NCBI GenBank assembly: GCA_964623085.1 | Contig: CAZUTO010000033.1 | Location: 1 to 16,376 of the forward strand | Source of the DNA: CAZUTO01 sp964623085 | GTDB taxonomy: Bacteria; Pseudomonadota; Gammaproteobacteria; Pseudomonadales; GM7GCV1 | Reading direction: 5' to 3' | DNA: 16,376 bases | In this document: piece by piece, positions 7,981 through 15,500 of the stretch | Layout: the number at the start of each line of letters is the position of its first letter | Position numbering within the stretch: the stretch's first letter is position 1 | Translations under genes and position numbers: made by a program | Notes under the pieces: generated by a model | What the model was told of the DNA's origin: nothing | Databases searched by the model: none | What the model saw: the letters and a program-made list of their open reading frames with translations, nothing else

Positions 7981-9438
7981 GTGACCGAGACGGGTTTTCA
8001 ACCACCGCATTCGCTATTTCGTGCGAACGATATAAGAGGCGTTGCGCTGGGGGAAGGCGCCACCATCACGCCAGACTTTGCCTTTCACTTAGGCCAAGCC
8101 TTCGGCACGCTACTTTGGGAACAGTGCTCAGATAACACAACACCAGCGCCTATTTGGCTTTGTCGTGACGCCAGGCTAAGCAGCCCAGACTTGCATGCAC
8201 AGCTAGTGAAAGGACTACTGAGCACCGGTATGGACGTATTAGACTTGGGCGTTGGGCCAACGCCTTTAATTTGTCACGCCGCCGCGACATCCCCCGAGCC
8301 CTATTCCAAGTCCAAATCCGGCATCATGATCACTGCCAGCCATAATCCGCCGGATCAAAACGGCTTCAAAATTGTGGTTGATAACCAGCCTTTTTTTGGC
8401 GATGACTTACTCCTTTTGCGTGAGCGAATGATTACCGGTCGCTATTACCAAGGCAGGCACCAAGGTACGCATCATCAACACGATCATCAGCCCACATATA
8501 TCCGCGACCTAAAATCGCGAGTTCAGAATTTGGCTATCAATGGCCAGATGCCAAAGATTGTTCTCGATACTGCGAATGGGGCGGCGGGGCCGCTTGCTGT
8601 CGCGGCACTCGAAGCCATTGGCATTGAAGTCATACCCCTTTTCTGTGAAATGGATGGCCGCTTTCCAAATCACTCCCCAGATACAAGTGACCCGGAAAAC
8701 CTCGCAGAACTAGTCAACCAAGTTAAGGCAACTAATGCCTTTTGTGGAATCGCACTAGATGGCGATGGTGACCGCATGGTCGCCGTTACCGAAACGGGGA
8801 AAATACTCAATGCCGATGAGCTGATGGCAATATTTAGTACCGATGTACTGAATCAGAACCCAACTAGCTGCGTTGTCTTTGACGTCAAAATCTCTTCGCA
8901 AATCGGACAATTTATTCAAGAACGTGGCGGAAAACCGGTAATGACCAAATCTGGTCGCAGCCATATTCAATCTACCATGCAAGAGAAACAAGCTTGCTTG
9001 GCAGGCGAATTCAGCTGCCACTTCTTTTTTAACGACAGATGGCATGGCTCCGACGATGGTATTTACGCATCCGCTCGGCTGCTGGAAATCTGCCATATAC
9101 TTGACCAACCACTCTCAAAATCCGCCAACAACCTCGCAGCCACCTTTGCCACAGAAGAAATTGGCATCCCCGTAGACGAGGCTCGCAAATTCGAATTAGT
9201 TCAAGAATTTTCAGCTCAAGCAAAATTTGATGACGCTAACCTAGTGACAATAGATGGGTTACGGATAGAATACGCAACCAGTTGGGCATTAGTGCGCGCC
9301 TCCAATACCTCGGCAAAAATAACATTGCGATTCGAAGCCGAAACTGAAACTGAATTGCATAAGCTAATGTCGGTAGTACGGCAACAGCTTGAAAACCTCG
9401 AACCTTCGCTGGATCTGAGAAAACTAGATGTCTCTTGA
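7981..9438 (+). CDS. algC: AlgC-like phosphomannomutase/phosphoglucomutase
   Basis: An alpha-D-phosphohexomutase that interconverts hexose 6- and 1-phosphates, feeding nucleotide-sugar and polysaccharide synthesis. The GTG-started protein has 485 residues. Domain markers: FRANDIRGV (13-21), phosphoserine loop MITASHNPPDQNGFK (Ser120), metal loop DGDGDRM (260-266), sugar loop GEFSCH (342-347) and phosphate-binding RASNT (439-443). Overall similarity to Pseudomonas AlgC is strong. Oddities: the usual KTGHS loop reads KSGRS, replacing the active-site His equivalent to AlgC His308 with Arg326, and GEMSGH reads GEFSCH. A His-rich linker lies at 160-169. No clear ribosome site precedes the GTG, so translational coupling to coaBC is likely. 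The last 11 bases overlap argB. Substrate preference (mannose or glucose) is undetermined. Confidence 0.9.
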   Translation: MTETGFQPPHSLFRANDIRGVALGEGATITPDFAFHLGQAFGTLLWEQCSDNTTPAPIWLCRDARLSSPDLHAQLVKGLLSTGMDVLDLGVGPTPLICHAAATSPEPYSKSKSGIMITASHNPPDQNGFKIVVDNQPFFGDDLLLLRERMITGRYYQGRHQGTHHQHDHQPTYIRDLKSRVQNLAINGQMPKIVLDTANGAAGPLAVAALEAIGIEVIPLFCEMDGRFPNHSPDTSDPENLAELVNQVKATNAFCGIALDGDGDRMVAVTETGKILNADELMAIFSTDVLNQNPTSCVVFDVKISSQIGQFIQERGGKPVMTKSGRSHIQSTMQEKQACLAGEFSCHFFFNDRWHGSDDGIYASARLLEICHILDQPLSKSANNLAATFATEEIGIPVDEARKFELVQEFSAQAKFDDANLVTIDGLRIEYATSWALVRASNTSAKITLRFEAETETELHKLMSVVRQQLENLEPSLDLRKLDVS

Positions 9439-10324
9439 TTACGAAAAATCGCAGCAGTTTGCCTCAGTTCTCTCTGAGGCCTTGCCCTATATCCAGAAAT
9501 TTACCGACAAAACCATTGTCGTAAAATTTGGCGGCAATGCCATGGTGGACGAGAAACTAAAGAACGGGTTCGCACGCGATATTGTCACGATGAAACTAGT
9601 CGGCATGAATCCTATTGTCGTGCATGGCGGCGGCCCACAAATTGGCGAGCTACTCGAAAAACTCAGCATTGAAAGCCGGTTTGTCGATGGCATGCGAGTG
9701 ACTGACGACAAGACCATGGACGTGGTCGAGATGGTACTGGGCGCGTCGGTCAACAAAGAGATCGTTAATCTCATTAATCAGAACGGTGGCTCGGCGATTG
9801 GTGTTACGGGCAAAGACGGCCGCCTGATCAAAGCCAGACAGCTCAAAGTATCGCGCGCATCGCCGGACTTGGAAGCACCTGAGATTATTGATATAGGTCA
9901 AGTCGGTGAAGTCAAAAAAATCAACGTGCGCGTACTAGAAACGCTCATTCAAGGCGATTTTATTCCTGTCATTGCACCAATTGGTGTTGGCGATCAGGGA
10001 GAGTCGTATAATATCAACGCCGACCTTGTCGCCGGTAAAATTGCAGAAGTGCTGCAGGCAGAAAAGTTGATGCTTCTGACCAACGTTTCCGGCTTACAAG
10101 ACAAAAACGGAGCCGTGCTCACTGGACTCACCACCGCAGAAGTAAACACATTGATAGAAGACGGGACCATTCACGGCGGCATGCTTCCAAAAATTGACTG
10201 TGCATTAAGCGCAGTCAGCGGCGGTGTCCGCTCTGCCCATATTATTGATGGCAGAGTACCGCATGCGACCCTATTAGAAATCTTTTCTGATACAGGCGTT
10301 GGCACACTCATTACTAATAGCTAA
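9428..10324 (+). CDS. argB: ArgB, N-acetylglutamate kinase
   Basis: This amino-acid kinase phosphorylates N-acetyl-L-glutamate in the second step of arginine synthesis. The 298-residue protein has the N-terminal helix (residues 1-25) seen in hexameric, arginine-inhibited enzymes, then VVKFGGNAM (about 31-39), VVHGGGPQIGELL (about 64-76), GMRVTD and IGVTGKD. The Asn/Asp-rich SYNINADLVAGKIAEVL stretch binds substrate and nucleotide, and the C-terminal EIFSDTGVGTLI signature is present. It closely resembles Pseudomonas ArgB, so feedback inhibition by arginine is a fair inference. The start overlaps the end of algC by 11 bases (ATG within algC), implying translational coupling. Confidence 0.97.
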   Translation: MSLDYEKSQQFASVLSEALPYIQKFTDKTIVVKFGGNAMVDEKLKNGFARDIVTMKLVGMNPIVVHGGGPQIGELLEKLSIESRFVDGMRVTDDKTMDVVEMVLGASVNKEIVNLINQNGGSAIGVTGKDGRLIKARQLKVSRASPDLEAPEIIDIGQVGEVKKINVRVLETLIQGDFIPVIAPIGVGDQGESYNINADLVAGKIAEVLQAEKLMLLTNVSGLQDKNGAVLTGLTTAEVNTLIEDGTIHGGMLPKIDCALSAVSGGVRSAHIIDGRVPHATLLEIFSDTGVGTLITNS

Positions 10325-10366
10325 GGCAAAAGCATACAAGCCTCAAACCTAAACCAAGAGACATAA

Positions 10367-10981
10367 ATGGCAGAAACAGACACCTCCTCTCGGAGCCGCA
10401 GTCGACGCGGAAATCGTCGTGAAGAAATCCTACAGGCATTAGTAATGATGCTGGAGAGTTCACCCGGAAACAAAATCACAACCGCCGCACTAGCAGCGGA
10501 GGTGGGCGTCTCAGAAGCGGCGCTCTATAGGCACTTCCCAAGTAAAGCACGCATGTTCGATGCACTCTTGGACTTTATTGAAGAAAGTGTATTTTCACGA
10601 ATTTCCGCCATATTGGATCAGCCTTTCTCGACCAAACAAAAGTGCTCCAAAATTATGGAATTGGTTCTCCATTTCTCTATGAAGAACCCTGGTATTTGCC
10701 GAATTCTAACGGGCGACGCGCTGGTTGGAGAAAATGATCGACTCAACAAGCGCAGCGCGCAAATCATGCATCGCCTTGAGGCGCAGCTAAAACAAATATT
10801 ACGCACTGCCGAACTTGAGGAAGGGGTACGCACCAGCCAGCCGGTTGCAATCTGTGCAAACCAACTGTGCGCTTTTATCGATGGGAAGATACTTCAGTAT
10901 GTGCGTAGTAACTTTACGCAATCGCCATCTATGAACTTAGATCTACATTGGCGACTGCTTGAACAGAGTATTTTTAGCTAA
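10367..10981 (+). CDS. slmA: SlmA, nucleoid occlusion factor (TetR family)
   Basis: SlmA binds specific chromosomal sites and blocks FtsZ ring formation over the nucleoid. The 204-residue protein has a basic head (SRSRSRRGNRREEILQALVM), a TetR-type helix-turn-helix at about residues 35-60 (ITTAALAAEVGVSEAALYRH followed by FPSK), and a helical C-terminal domain with the SlmA-like NPGICRILTGDALVGENDRL region. AAGAG is upstream of the ATG. It ends the coaBC-algC-argB-slmA run, 42 bases after argB, and converges on the DUF4124-like gene with only seven bases between. The dut-slmA-pyrE neighbourhood of E. coli is partly kept. Confidence 0.95.
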   Translation: MAETDTSSRSRSRRGNRREEILQALVMMLESSPGNKITTAALAAEVGVSEAALYRHFPSKARMFDALLDFIEESVFSRISAILDQPFSTKQKCSKIMELVLHFSMKNPGICRILTGDALVGENDRLNKRSAQIMHRLEAQLKQILRTAELEEGVRTSQPVAICANQLCAFIDGKILQYVRSNFTQSPSMNLDLHWRLLEQSIFS

Positions 10982-10988
10982 CAGTTTT

Positions 10989-11645
10989 TTATTGCTGCTC
11001 TATATTACTGCCCTGGTCTAGGCTTTGCAGAGACGTTTGACGAACATCAATACCGGCTTGCTGCAATTGCGTAAATCGCTCTATTTTCAAAGCATATTCA
11101 TTTCGAATAGCCACGATGACGTGCTCGCGACGCTCTAATTGTCCGCGTAATTTCATCGACACCTCAGCCAGATACTCAATATTGTTTTTTACGCTTTGAA
11201 GCTCAGCATTCTCGCGAGCGCTCAGGCTACCACTTGCAAGCAATCCTTGTAATCGCTCTCGTTCAGCCACTTCTCCAGCCATCTGAAGCGCAAGAACACG
11301 CTGATCGCTCTCAAGGTTCCCAATTTCGCGCTCAACTCCACTTACCTTACGACTTCGATGTTCTTCCAGTTCGCTGACGGTACTGTAACTAGTCAGCAAA
11401 ACATTATCTGATTGATCAACTGTTAGTTTGTTGAAGTGAGAATCAATAACCGCCTTCGGAAGGACCGTTTGGATGACATGCCCCTGTGCATTAATGATCT
11501 CATAGCCTTGACTTACGTACTCGGGCGGGATGCTTCTAGCCAAAACAGTCACGCCACTTTGATCAACATAACGATAAAGATCTTGCGCACAAACACCAGC
11601 TGCGGCGAGTGCAAATGACACCATTAAAATCGTTTTTTTAACCAT
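10989..11645 (-). CDS. Exported DUF4124-like protein with coiled coil
   Basis: This 218-residue protein of unknown function has a clear signal peptide (MVKKTILMVSFALAAAGVCA, residues 1-20, cleavage before Gln21). A short DUF4124-like segment follows, LYRYVDQSGVTVLARSIPPE (23-42), then a long helical region (about 90-200) rich in Glu, Arg, Leu and Gln that looks like a coiled coil. It is probably periplasmic. It starts two bases after the pyrE stop on the same strand, so it is most likely the last gene of an rph-pyrE operon, although its role is unrelated to either. DUF4124 is a broad, uncharacterised domain and the assignment is by pattern only. Confidence 0.75.
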   Translation of the reverse strand: MVKKTILMVSFALAAAGVCAQDLYRYVDQSGVTVLARSIPPEYVSQGYEIINAQGHVIQTVLPKAVIDSHFNKLTVDQSDNVLLTSYSTVSELEEHRSRKVSGVEREIGNLESDQRVLALQMAGEVAERERLQGLLASGSLSARENAELQSVKNNIEYLAEVSMKLRGQLERREHVIVAIRNEYALKIERFTQLQQAGIDVRQTSLQSLDQGSNIEQQ

Positions 11646-11647
11646 AA

Positions 11648-12307
11648 CTACACACCATACTTTTCGCGATAACTGTCAACGCGGCCAAGTAGCATGCGAT
11701 CATTTTCACTAGAAGACAAGTATTCACGAATATCTTGTAATGTCACAATGCTGAGAACAGGCACATCATATTCCGCAGCCAACTGCTGCATGGCAGACTG
11801 TTCTGAGTCCCCTGCGCGCTCTTGGCGATCAAGCCCCACCAATACGCCAGCCAGTGTCGCATCAGCTTGTTTTAGTAGCCCAACCACCTCTTTCACAGCC
11901 GTTCCAGCGGTGATTACGTCGTCCAAAACAAGCACCCTTTTACCCGCAAGTTCTGCGCCAACCAGCGTTCCACCTTCGCCATGATCCTTGGCCTCTTTTC
12001 GGTTGAACCCAACAGGATAAACTAGTTGATATTTCATGTAAACTGCTGATGCAGTGGCAGCGACCAGCGGTATTCCCTTGTAAGCAGGCCCAAAAAGCAC
12101 ATCGACCTCCATTTCGGACGCCACAATGGCATCGGCATAGCACTCGCCTAATACCGCCAAGGCCTTGCCTGAATCAAACTTACCGGCATTAAAAAAATAC
12201 GGGCTAACACGCCCAGATTTCAACGTGAATTCGCCAAAACTCAATACGTCATATTCAATAGCTAGTTGAATAAACGCCTGCTTGGCCGAATCCAAATTGA
12301 CAGTCAT
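11648..12307 (-). CDS. pyrE: PyrE, orotate phosphoribosyltransferase
   Basis: PyrE converts orotate and PRPP to orotidine 5'-phosphate in pyrimidine synthesis. The 219-residue protein has FTLKSGRVSPYFFNAG (27-42), LFGPAYKGIPLVA (71-83), the flexible loop FNRKEAKDHGEGG (101-113) and the PRPP-binding motif VLVLDDVITAGTA (125-137). Its ATG overlaps the rph stop by four bases (ATGA), so it is coupled to rph. The rph-pyrE order is widespread in gammaproteobacteria. In E. coli this unit is attenuated by UTP; I see no leader or attenuator between the two genes because they overlap. Confidence 0.97.
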   Translation of the reverse strand: MTVNLDSAKQAFIQLAIEYDVLSFGEFTLKSGRVSPYFFNAGKFDSGKALAVLGECYADAIVASEMEVDVLFGPAYKGIPLVAATASAVYMKYQLVYPVGFNRKEAKDHGEGGTLVGAELAGKRVLVLDDVITAGTAVKEVVGLLKQADATLAGVLVGLDRQERAGDSEQSAMQQLAAEYDVPVLSIVTLQDIREYLSSSENDRMLLGRVDSYREKYGV

Positions 12308-13023
12308 TGCGCGAGCGCCATCTTTTGGATTTTTACCAAATCCTGTATTCCCTGCTGCGCTAAGGCACGCATAGCGTCAAGATCTTCGATTGAAAATGGC
12401 GCTTCCTCAGCCGTGCCTTGCAACTCAATAAAGTGGCCTTCTTCTGTCATCACTACATTCATATCAGTTTCTGCTGCAGAATCTTCCAAGTAATCGAGAT
12501 CAAGTACCGCTTCACCCTTATACATACCAACAGATACCGCTGCCACTGCCGTATTTAATGGCGATTCAGTCTCACCCTTTGCTGGCTTAGTCTTTGCCAG
12601 CGCATCGGCCAACGCAACGTAGGCACCAGTAATAGAGGCCGTGCGCGTGCCGCCATCTGCCTGAATCACATCGCAATCAATATAAATTGTGCGCTCACCC
12701 AGCTTGGTCATATCCACAGCCGCGCGCAGTGATCGGCCAATTAACCGCTGAATTTCCTGGGTTCTACCAGACTGCTTGCCTCTTGCTGCCTCGCGCTGCA
12801 TGCGCGAGCCGGTTGATCTTGGCAGCATGCCATACTCAGCAGTAACCCAACCTTGCCCTTTTCCGCGAAGAAAGCGTGGCACGCTGTCCTCAATGCTGGC
12901 AGTGCAAATAACCTTGGTATTGCCGAACTCGATGAGCACTGAGCCCTCGGCGTGACAGGTGAAATCTCGAGTAATTTTTACTTGGCGCAATTGATTAGGC
13001 CGGCGGCCGCTAGGACGTTCCAT
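12304..13023 (-). CDS. rph: RNase PH, tRNA 3'-end phosphorolytic nuclease
   Basis: RNase PH uses phosphate to trim nucleotides after the CCA end of tRNA precursors. The 239-residue protein is full length (E. coli form about 238). It begins MERPSGRRPNQLRQVKITRD, followed by GSVLIEFGNTKVICTASIED, the hexamer-core stretch VPRFLRGKGQGWVTAEYGML, RTQEIQRLIGRSLRAAVD, and the catalytic CDVIQADGGTRTASITGAYV. It is the first gene of a minus-strand operon with pyrE and the DUF4124-like gene, and is divergent from yicC. Confidence 0.97.
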   Translation of the reverse strand: MERPSGRRPNQLRQVKITRDFTCHAEGSVLIEFGNTKVICTASIEDSVPRFLRGKGQGWVTAEYGMLPRSTGSRMQREAARGKQSGRTQEIQRLIGRSLRAAVDMTKLGERTIYIDCDVIQADGGTRTASITGAYVALADALAKTKPAKGETESPLNTAVAAVSVGMYKGEAVLDLDYLEDSAAETDMNVVMTEEGHFIELQGTAEEAPFSIEDLDAMRALAQQGIQDLVKIQKMALAQ

Positions 13024-13062
13024 AGGTGACTCGATAGATGACTCAAATAAAATGGGGGCGCG

Positions 13063-13068
13063 ATTATA
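13063..13068 (-). promoter_or_regulatory. Possible -10 box (TATAAT) of the rph-pyrE operon
   Basis: A perfect TATAAT lies on the minus strand 39 bases before the rph ATG, predicting a leader of about 30 bases. No good -35 is seen at 16-18 bases, so the call is tentative. Confidence 0.4.
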
Positions 13069-13172
13069 TACAAATACTGCCCAAATGCGCGCGCAGAAAT
13101 TCCCTCTGAGCGAGCAAGCGCTTCTGATAGTATGCGCAGCTCATCCTATTTTAACCATTCGGAGCATGACAG

Positions 13173-14039
13173 ATGCCCAAGAGTATGACGGGGTTTGCCC
13201 GTGCCGAAACCAAGGAAAGCTGGGGTTCCATCGTCTGCGAGCTCAAATCAGTGAACCATCGTTATCTGGAAACCTATTTCCGGCTGCCTGAACAACTCAG
13301 AGCCTTTGAGATAACGTTTCGCGGGCAGATAAAAAAGGCATTATCGCGCGGAAAACTCGATTGCAGCATTCAACTGCAAATCAATCCCGGTGAAAGCTCC
13401 ACACTCAGCGTCAACACAGAAAAAGCACAACAAGTCATTAGCGCTTGTGAAGACATCAGTAAACATTTACCTACATCGACGCCCATTAACCCCGTTGAGA
13501 TCTTGTCATTTCCTGGCGTCATGCAAGCCACAGACATCGACGCAGAGTCACTAGAAGCCGCAGCAAAAGCGACCCTGGCTCAAGCGCTGAACACACTGAA
13601 CGAGATTCGTGGCCGCGAAGGAAACGAAATGGCCGCCGTCGTAAGCAAGCGCGTCAACGCCATGAGTGACCAAGTGGCACAACTGAAACAGTCTTACCCT
13701 GAAATCAAAGCCGCTTTAGAAGCACGGCTAACCAACCGGTTTGAAGAACTCAAAATAGAAGTAGATTCAGACCGGCTAGAGCAAGAGCTTGTGGTCATGG
13801 CACAAAAAATGGATATCGATGAAGAAATAGATCGCCTGCAAACACACATCGACGAAATTGGCCGCGTACTCAAATCAGAAGAACCCATAGGCCGCAGGTT
13901 AGATTTCTTAATGCAGGAATTAAACCGCGAAGCCAATACCGTGGCGTCCAAATCTCAATCTATTCAGTCGACCAACACCTCGGTCGAAATGAAAGTGCTG
14001 ATTGAGCAAATGCGTGAGCAGATTCAGAATATTGAGTAG
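13173..14039 (+). CDS. yicC: YicC/YloC-family endoribonuclease
   Basis: This is a 288-residue YicC homologue. The N-terminal domain starts MPKSMTGFARAETKESWGSI and carries the family stretch ELKSVNHRYLETYFRLPEQL. The C-terminal DUF1732 region has the signatures EIDRLQTHIDEIGRVLKSEE and PIGRRLDFLMQELNREANTV, followed by ASKSQS. Family members have been described as endoribonucleases acting on RNA turnover. An upstream reading from 13052 is out of frame and not a gene. GGAG lies about 8-9 bases before the ATG. It diverges from rph, the usual arrangement, but gmk, often next, is absent, and the following genes look accessory. Confidence 0.95.
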   Translation: MPKSMTGFARAETKESWGSIVCELKSVNHRYLETYFRLPEQLRAFEITFRGQIKKALSRGKLDCSIQLQINPGESSTLSVNTEKAQQVISACEDISKHLPTSTPINPVEILSFPGVMQATDIDAESLEAAAKATLAQALNTLNEIRGREGNEMAAVVSKRVNAMSDQVAQLKQSYPEIKAALEARLTNRFEELKIEVDSDRLEQELVVMAQKMDIDEEIDRLQTHIDEIGRVLKSEEPIGRRLDFLMQELNREANTVASKSQSIQSTNTSVEMKVLIEQMREQIQNIE

Positions 14040-14041
14040 AA

Positions 14042-14100
14042 AAAAGGAGTCGATAACAAAAGATAGTGCGAATGGGACTTAATTGTCACCGACCCCTTTT
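14042..14100. repeat. Imperfect inverted repeat, REP-like, also a possible yicC terminator
   Basis: Left arm AAAAGGAGTCGATAACAA (14042-14059) pairs with right arm TTGTCACCGACCCCTTTT (14083-14100) at 15 of 18 positions across a 23-base loop, and a T-rich run follows. It begins three bases after the yicC stop. It could end yicC transcription. The GGGGTCGGTGACAATTAA-type arm also recalls short dispersed palindromes associated with REP-associated Y1 transposases. The latter is a memory-based comparison. Confidence 0.65.
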
Positions 14101-14161
14101 ATTTCTTTTATTTATTGCTACTCCCTCCGTGCGTATAACTAATTCGCTCTATACTTTCAGT

Positions 14162-15358
14162 ATGCGTATACACCCAGTCTCATTCTATCTAGTAGTGATT
14201 ATAGCGATTGGTTTTGCATCACTCGTACAAGCCCAGCAAGATAAATGCTCGGGAGAACGACATCATTTATTGGAAACCGTAAACCCGGATCTACGCTGTG
14301 CTTTAGTGTTGGATGATGATTTGATTTTCCCGCGTAATATCTTCACCCGAGAGAATGAAATCTGGTTAGTTGATAAGGGCAGTCATTTGTTTTTGAACGG
14401 CGAAAATAATGGCGCCATATATAGATACAGCCTGGAAGAATCGGGTTATGAGCGTACCAAGGTGTTGGACAATCTAGATGATCCCAATGATATTGATATT
14501 CGACCGGATAAAAACGGTGACGACTGGATTTACTTTACAACTCGGAGCTCCGTAAAACGGTTTAAAGTCATTTCAGATGATTTTGAATCAATGCCCGAAA
14601 CACTTATATCAATGATACCCACACAGGGTTGGCATAAGTTAGCAGCAATTCACCTAACCAAAAATTCTCTCTATCTCACGGTTCCATCACTCACTGACCA
14701 CTGTGAAGTTAATGGTAGGTTTGGGGTTGTTGAGAACCCTTGTGTGGAGATTGAAAACGCTGCACTTATTCGCAAATACGATTTTGATGAAGATGCTCTG
14801 AGCGCGGAGTTTACCCTAGTTGCCAAGGGGCTCCGTGATGCACTTGCAGTGCAAACCAATCCGGATGAGACCAAACTGATTGCCGCCGATAACGGTTGGG
14901 ATCAAATTGACTTAAGTCTCGTTGGGCTCTCATACGATGAGACGCCTCATGACGAAATTAATATTATCGATCTGTCTAAAGCCGAGCATTTTGGCTGGCC
15001 ATATTGTTATGACCAAGACTCAATTAGCCCACCATATCGGCTCTTTGTCGATGACTGTGATCAGTACCGCTCACCTGATGTACTATTGCCTGCGCACAGT
15101 GCTCCTCTCGGTATGCTTTATTTCGATGACGAGCTTCTAGTCAATTTACATGGGCCAAATATAGCGGGTGGTAGAACTATTTCGTTTGAAATAGATGGTG
15201 GCGGAGTGCCACAGCTCGATTTCAAAATTAAGGTCAATTGGCACTTCAGTGACGGTACTTTGGGTCGCCCTAAGGGATTAGCAAGCAGTGAAGGAAATGT
15301 GTTGTTGGTAACCGACGACTGGAATCATCAACTAATAAAAATCGTATTCAATGATTAG
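14162..15358 (+). CDS. Secreted sorbosone-dehydrogenase-like PQQ beta-propeller protein
   Basis: The protein is 398 residues from ATG 14162, which starts a signal peptide (MRIHPVSFYLVVIIAIGFAS, cleavage near LVQA-QQ). The ATG-started reading from 14066 would run through the inverted repeat and lacks family support. The mature part resembles soluble PQQ-dependent sugar/sorbosone dehydrogenases, six-bladed propellers of the periplasm. Features: TQGWHKLAAIHLTKNSLYLT with a likely active-site His, GLRDALAVQTNPDETKLIAADNGWD, DEINIIDLSKAEHFGWPYCY, PAHSAPLGMLYFDDELLVNLHG and, at the end, GRPKGLASSEGNVLLVTDDW. In the usual GLRN motif the Asn is Asp here, so PQQ binding or activity may be altered. Substrate unknown. 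It stands alone after yicC. Confidence 0.75.
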   Translation: MRIHPVSFYLVVIIAIGFASLVQAQQDKCSGERHHLLETVNPDLRCALVLDDDLIFPRNIFTRENEIWLVDKGSHLFLNGENNGAIYRYSLEESGYERTKVLDNLDDPNDIDIRPDKNGDDWIYFTTRSSVKRFKVISDDFESMPETLISMIPTQGWHKLAAIHLTKNSLYLTVPSLTDHCEVNGRFGVVENPCVEIENAALIRKYDFDEDALSAEFTLVAKGLRDALAVQTNPDETKLIAADNGWDQIDLSLVGLSYDETPHDEINIIDLSKAEHFGWPYCYDQDSISPPYRLFVDDCDQYRSPDVLLPAHSAPLGMLYFDDELLVNLHGPNIAGGRTISFEIDGGGVPQLDFKIKVNWHFSDGTLGRPKGLASSEGNVLLVTDDWNHQLIKIVFND

Positions 15359-15500
15359 GCGTTTTGACTCCGCTGGGTCTTAGCGTGGAGGATAAAAAAC
15401 AAAGGTTTTGCATCTTCAGAATCTGTCAAATAGCACATCATGTGAGAGGCCCAATGCTGCTATTATGGGATGAAATCAGCATTAACTTGTTTTTCAGTCC
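15359..15500. other. Non-coding spacer before the HExxH gene
   Basis: These 142 bases carry a weak 7-bp inverted repeat AATGCTG/CAGCATT (15453-15459 with 15477-15483). I see no convincing promoter, ribosome site or terminator. Confidence 0.4.

Noticed and set aside
14066..14161. N-terminal extension of the propeller protein
   Set aside because: It is encoded by the inverted repeat and its T-rich tail. A proper signal peptide starts at 14162.
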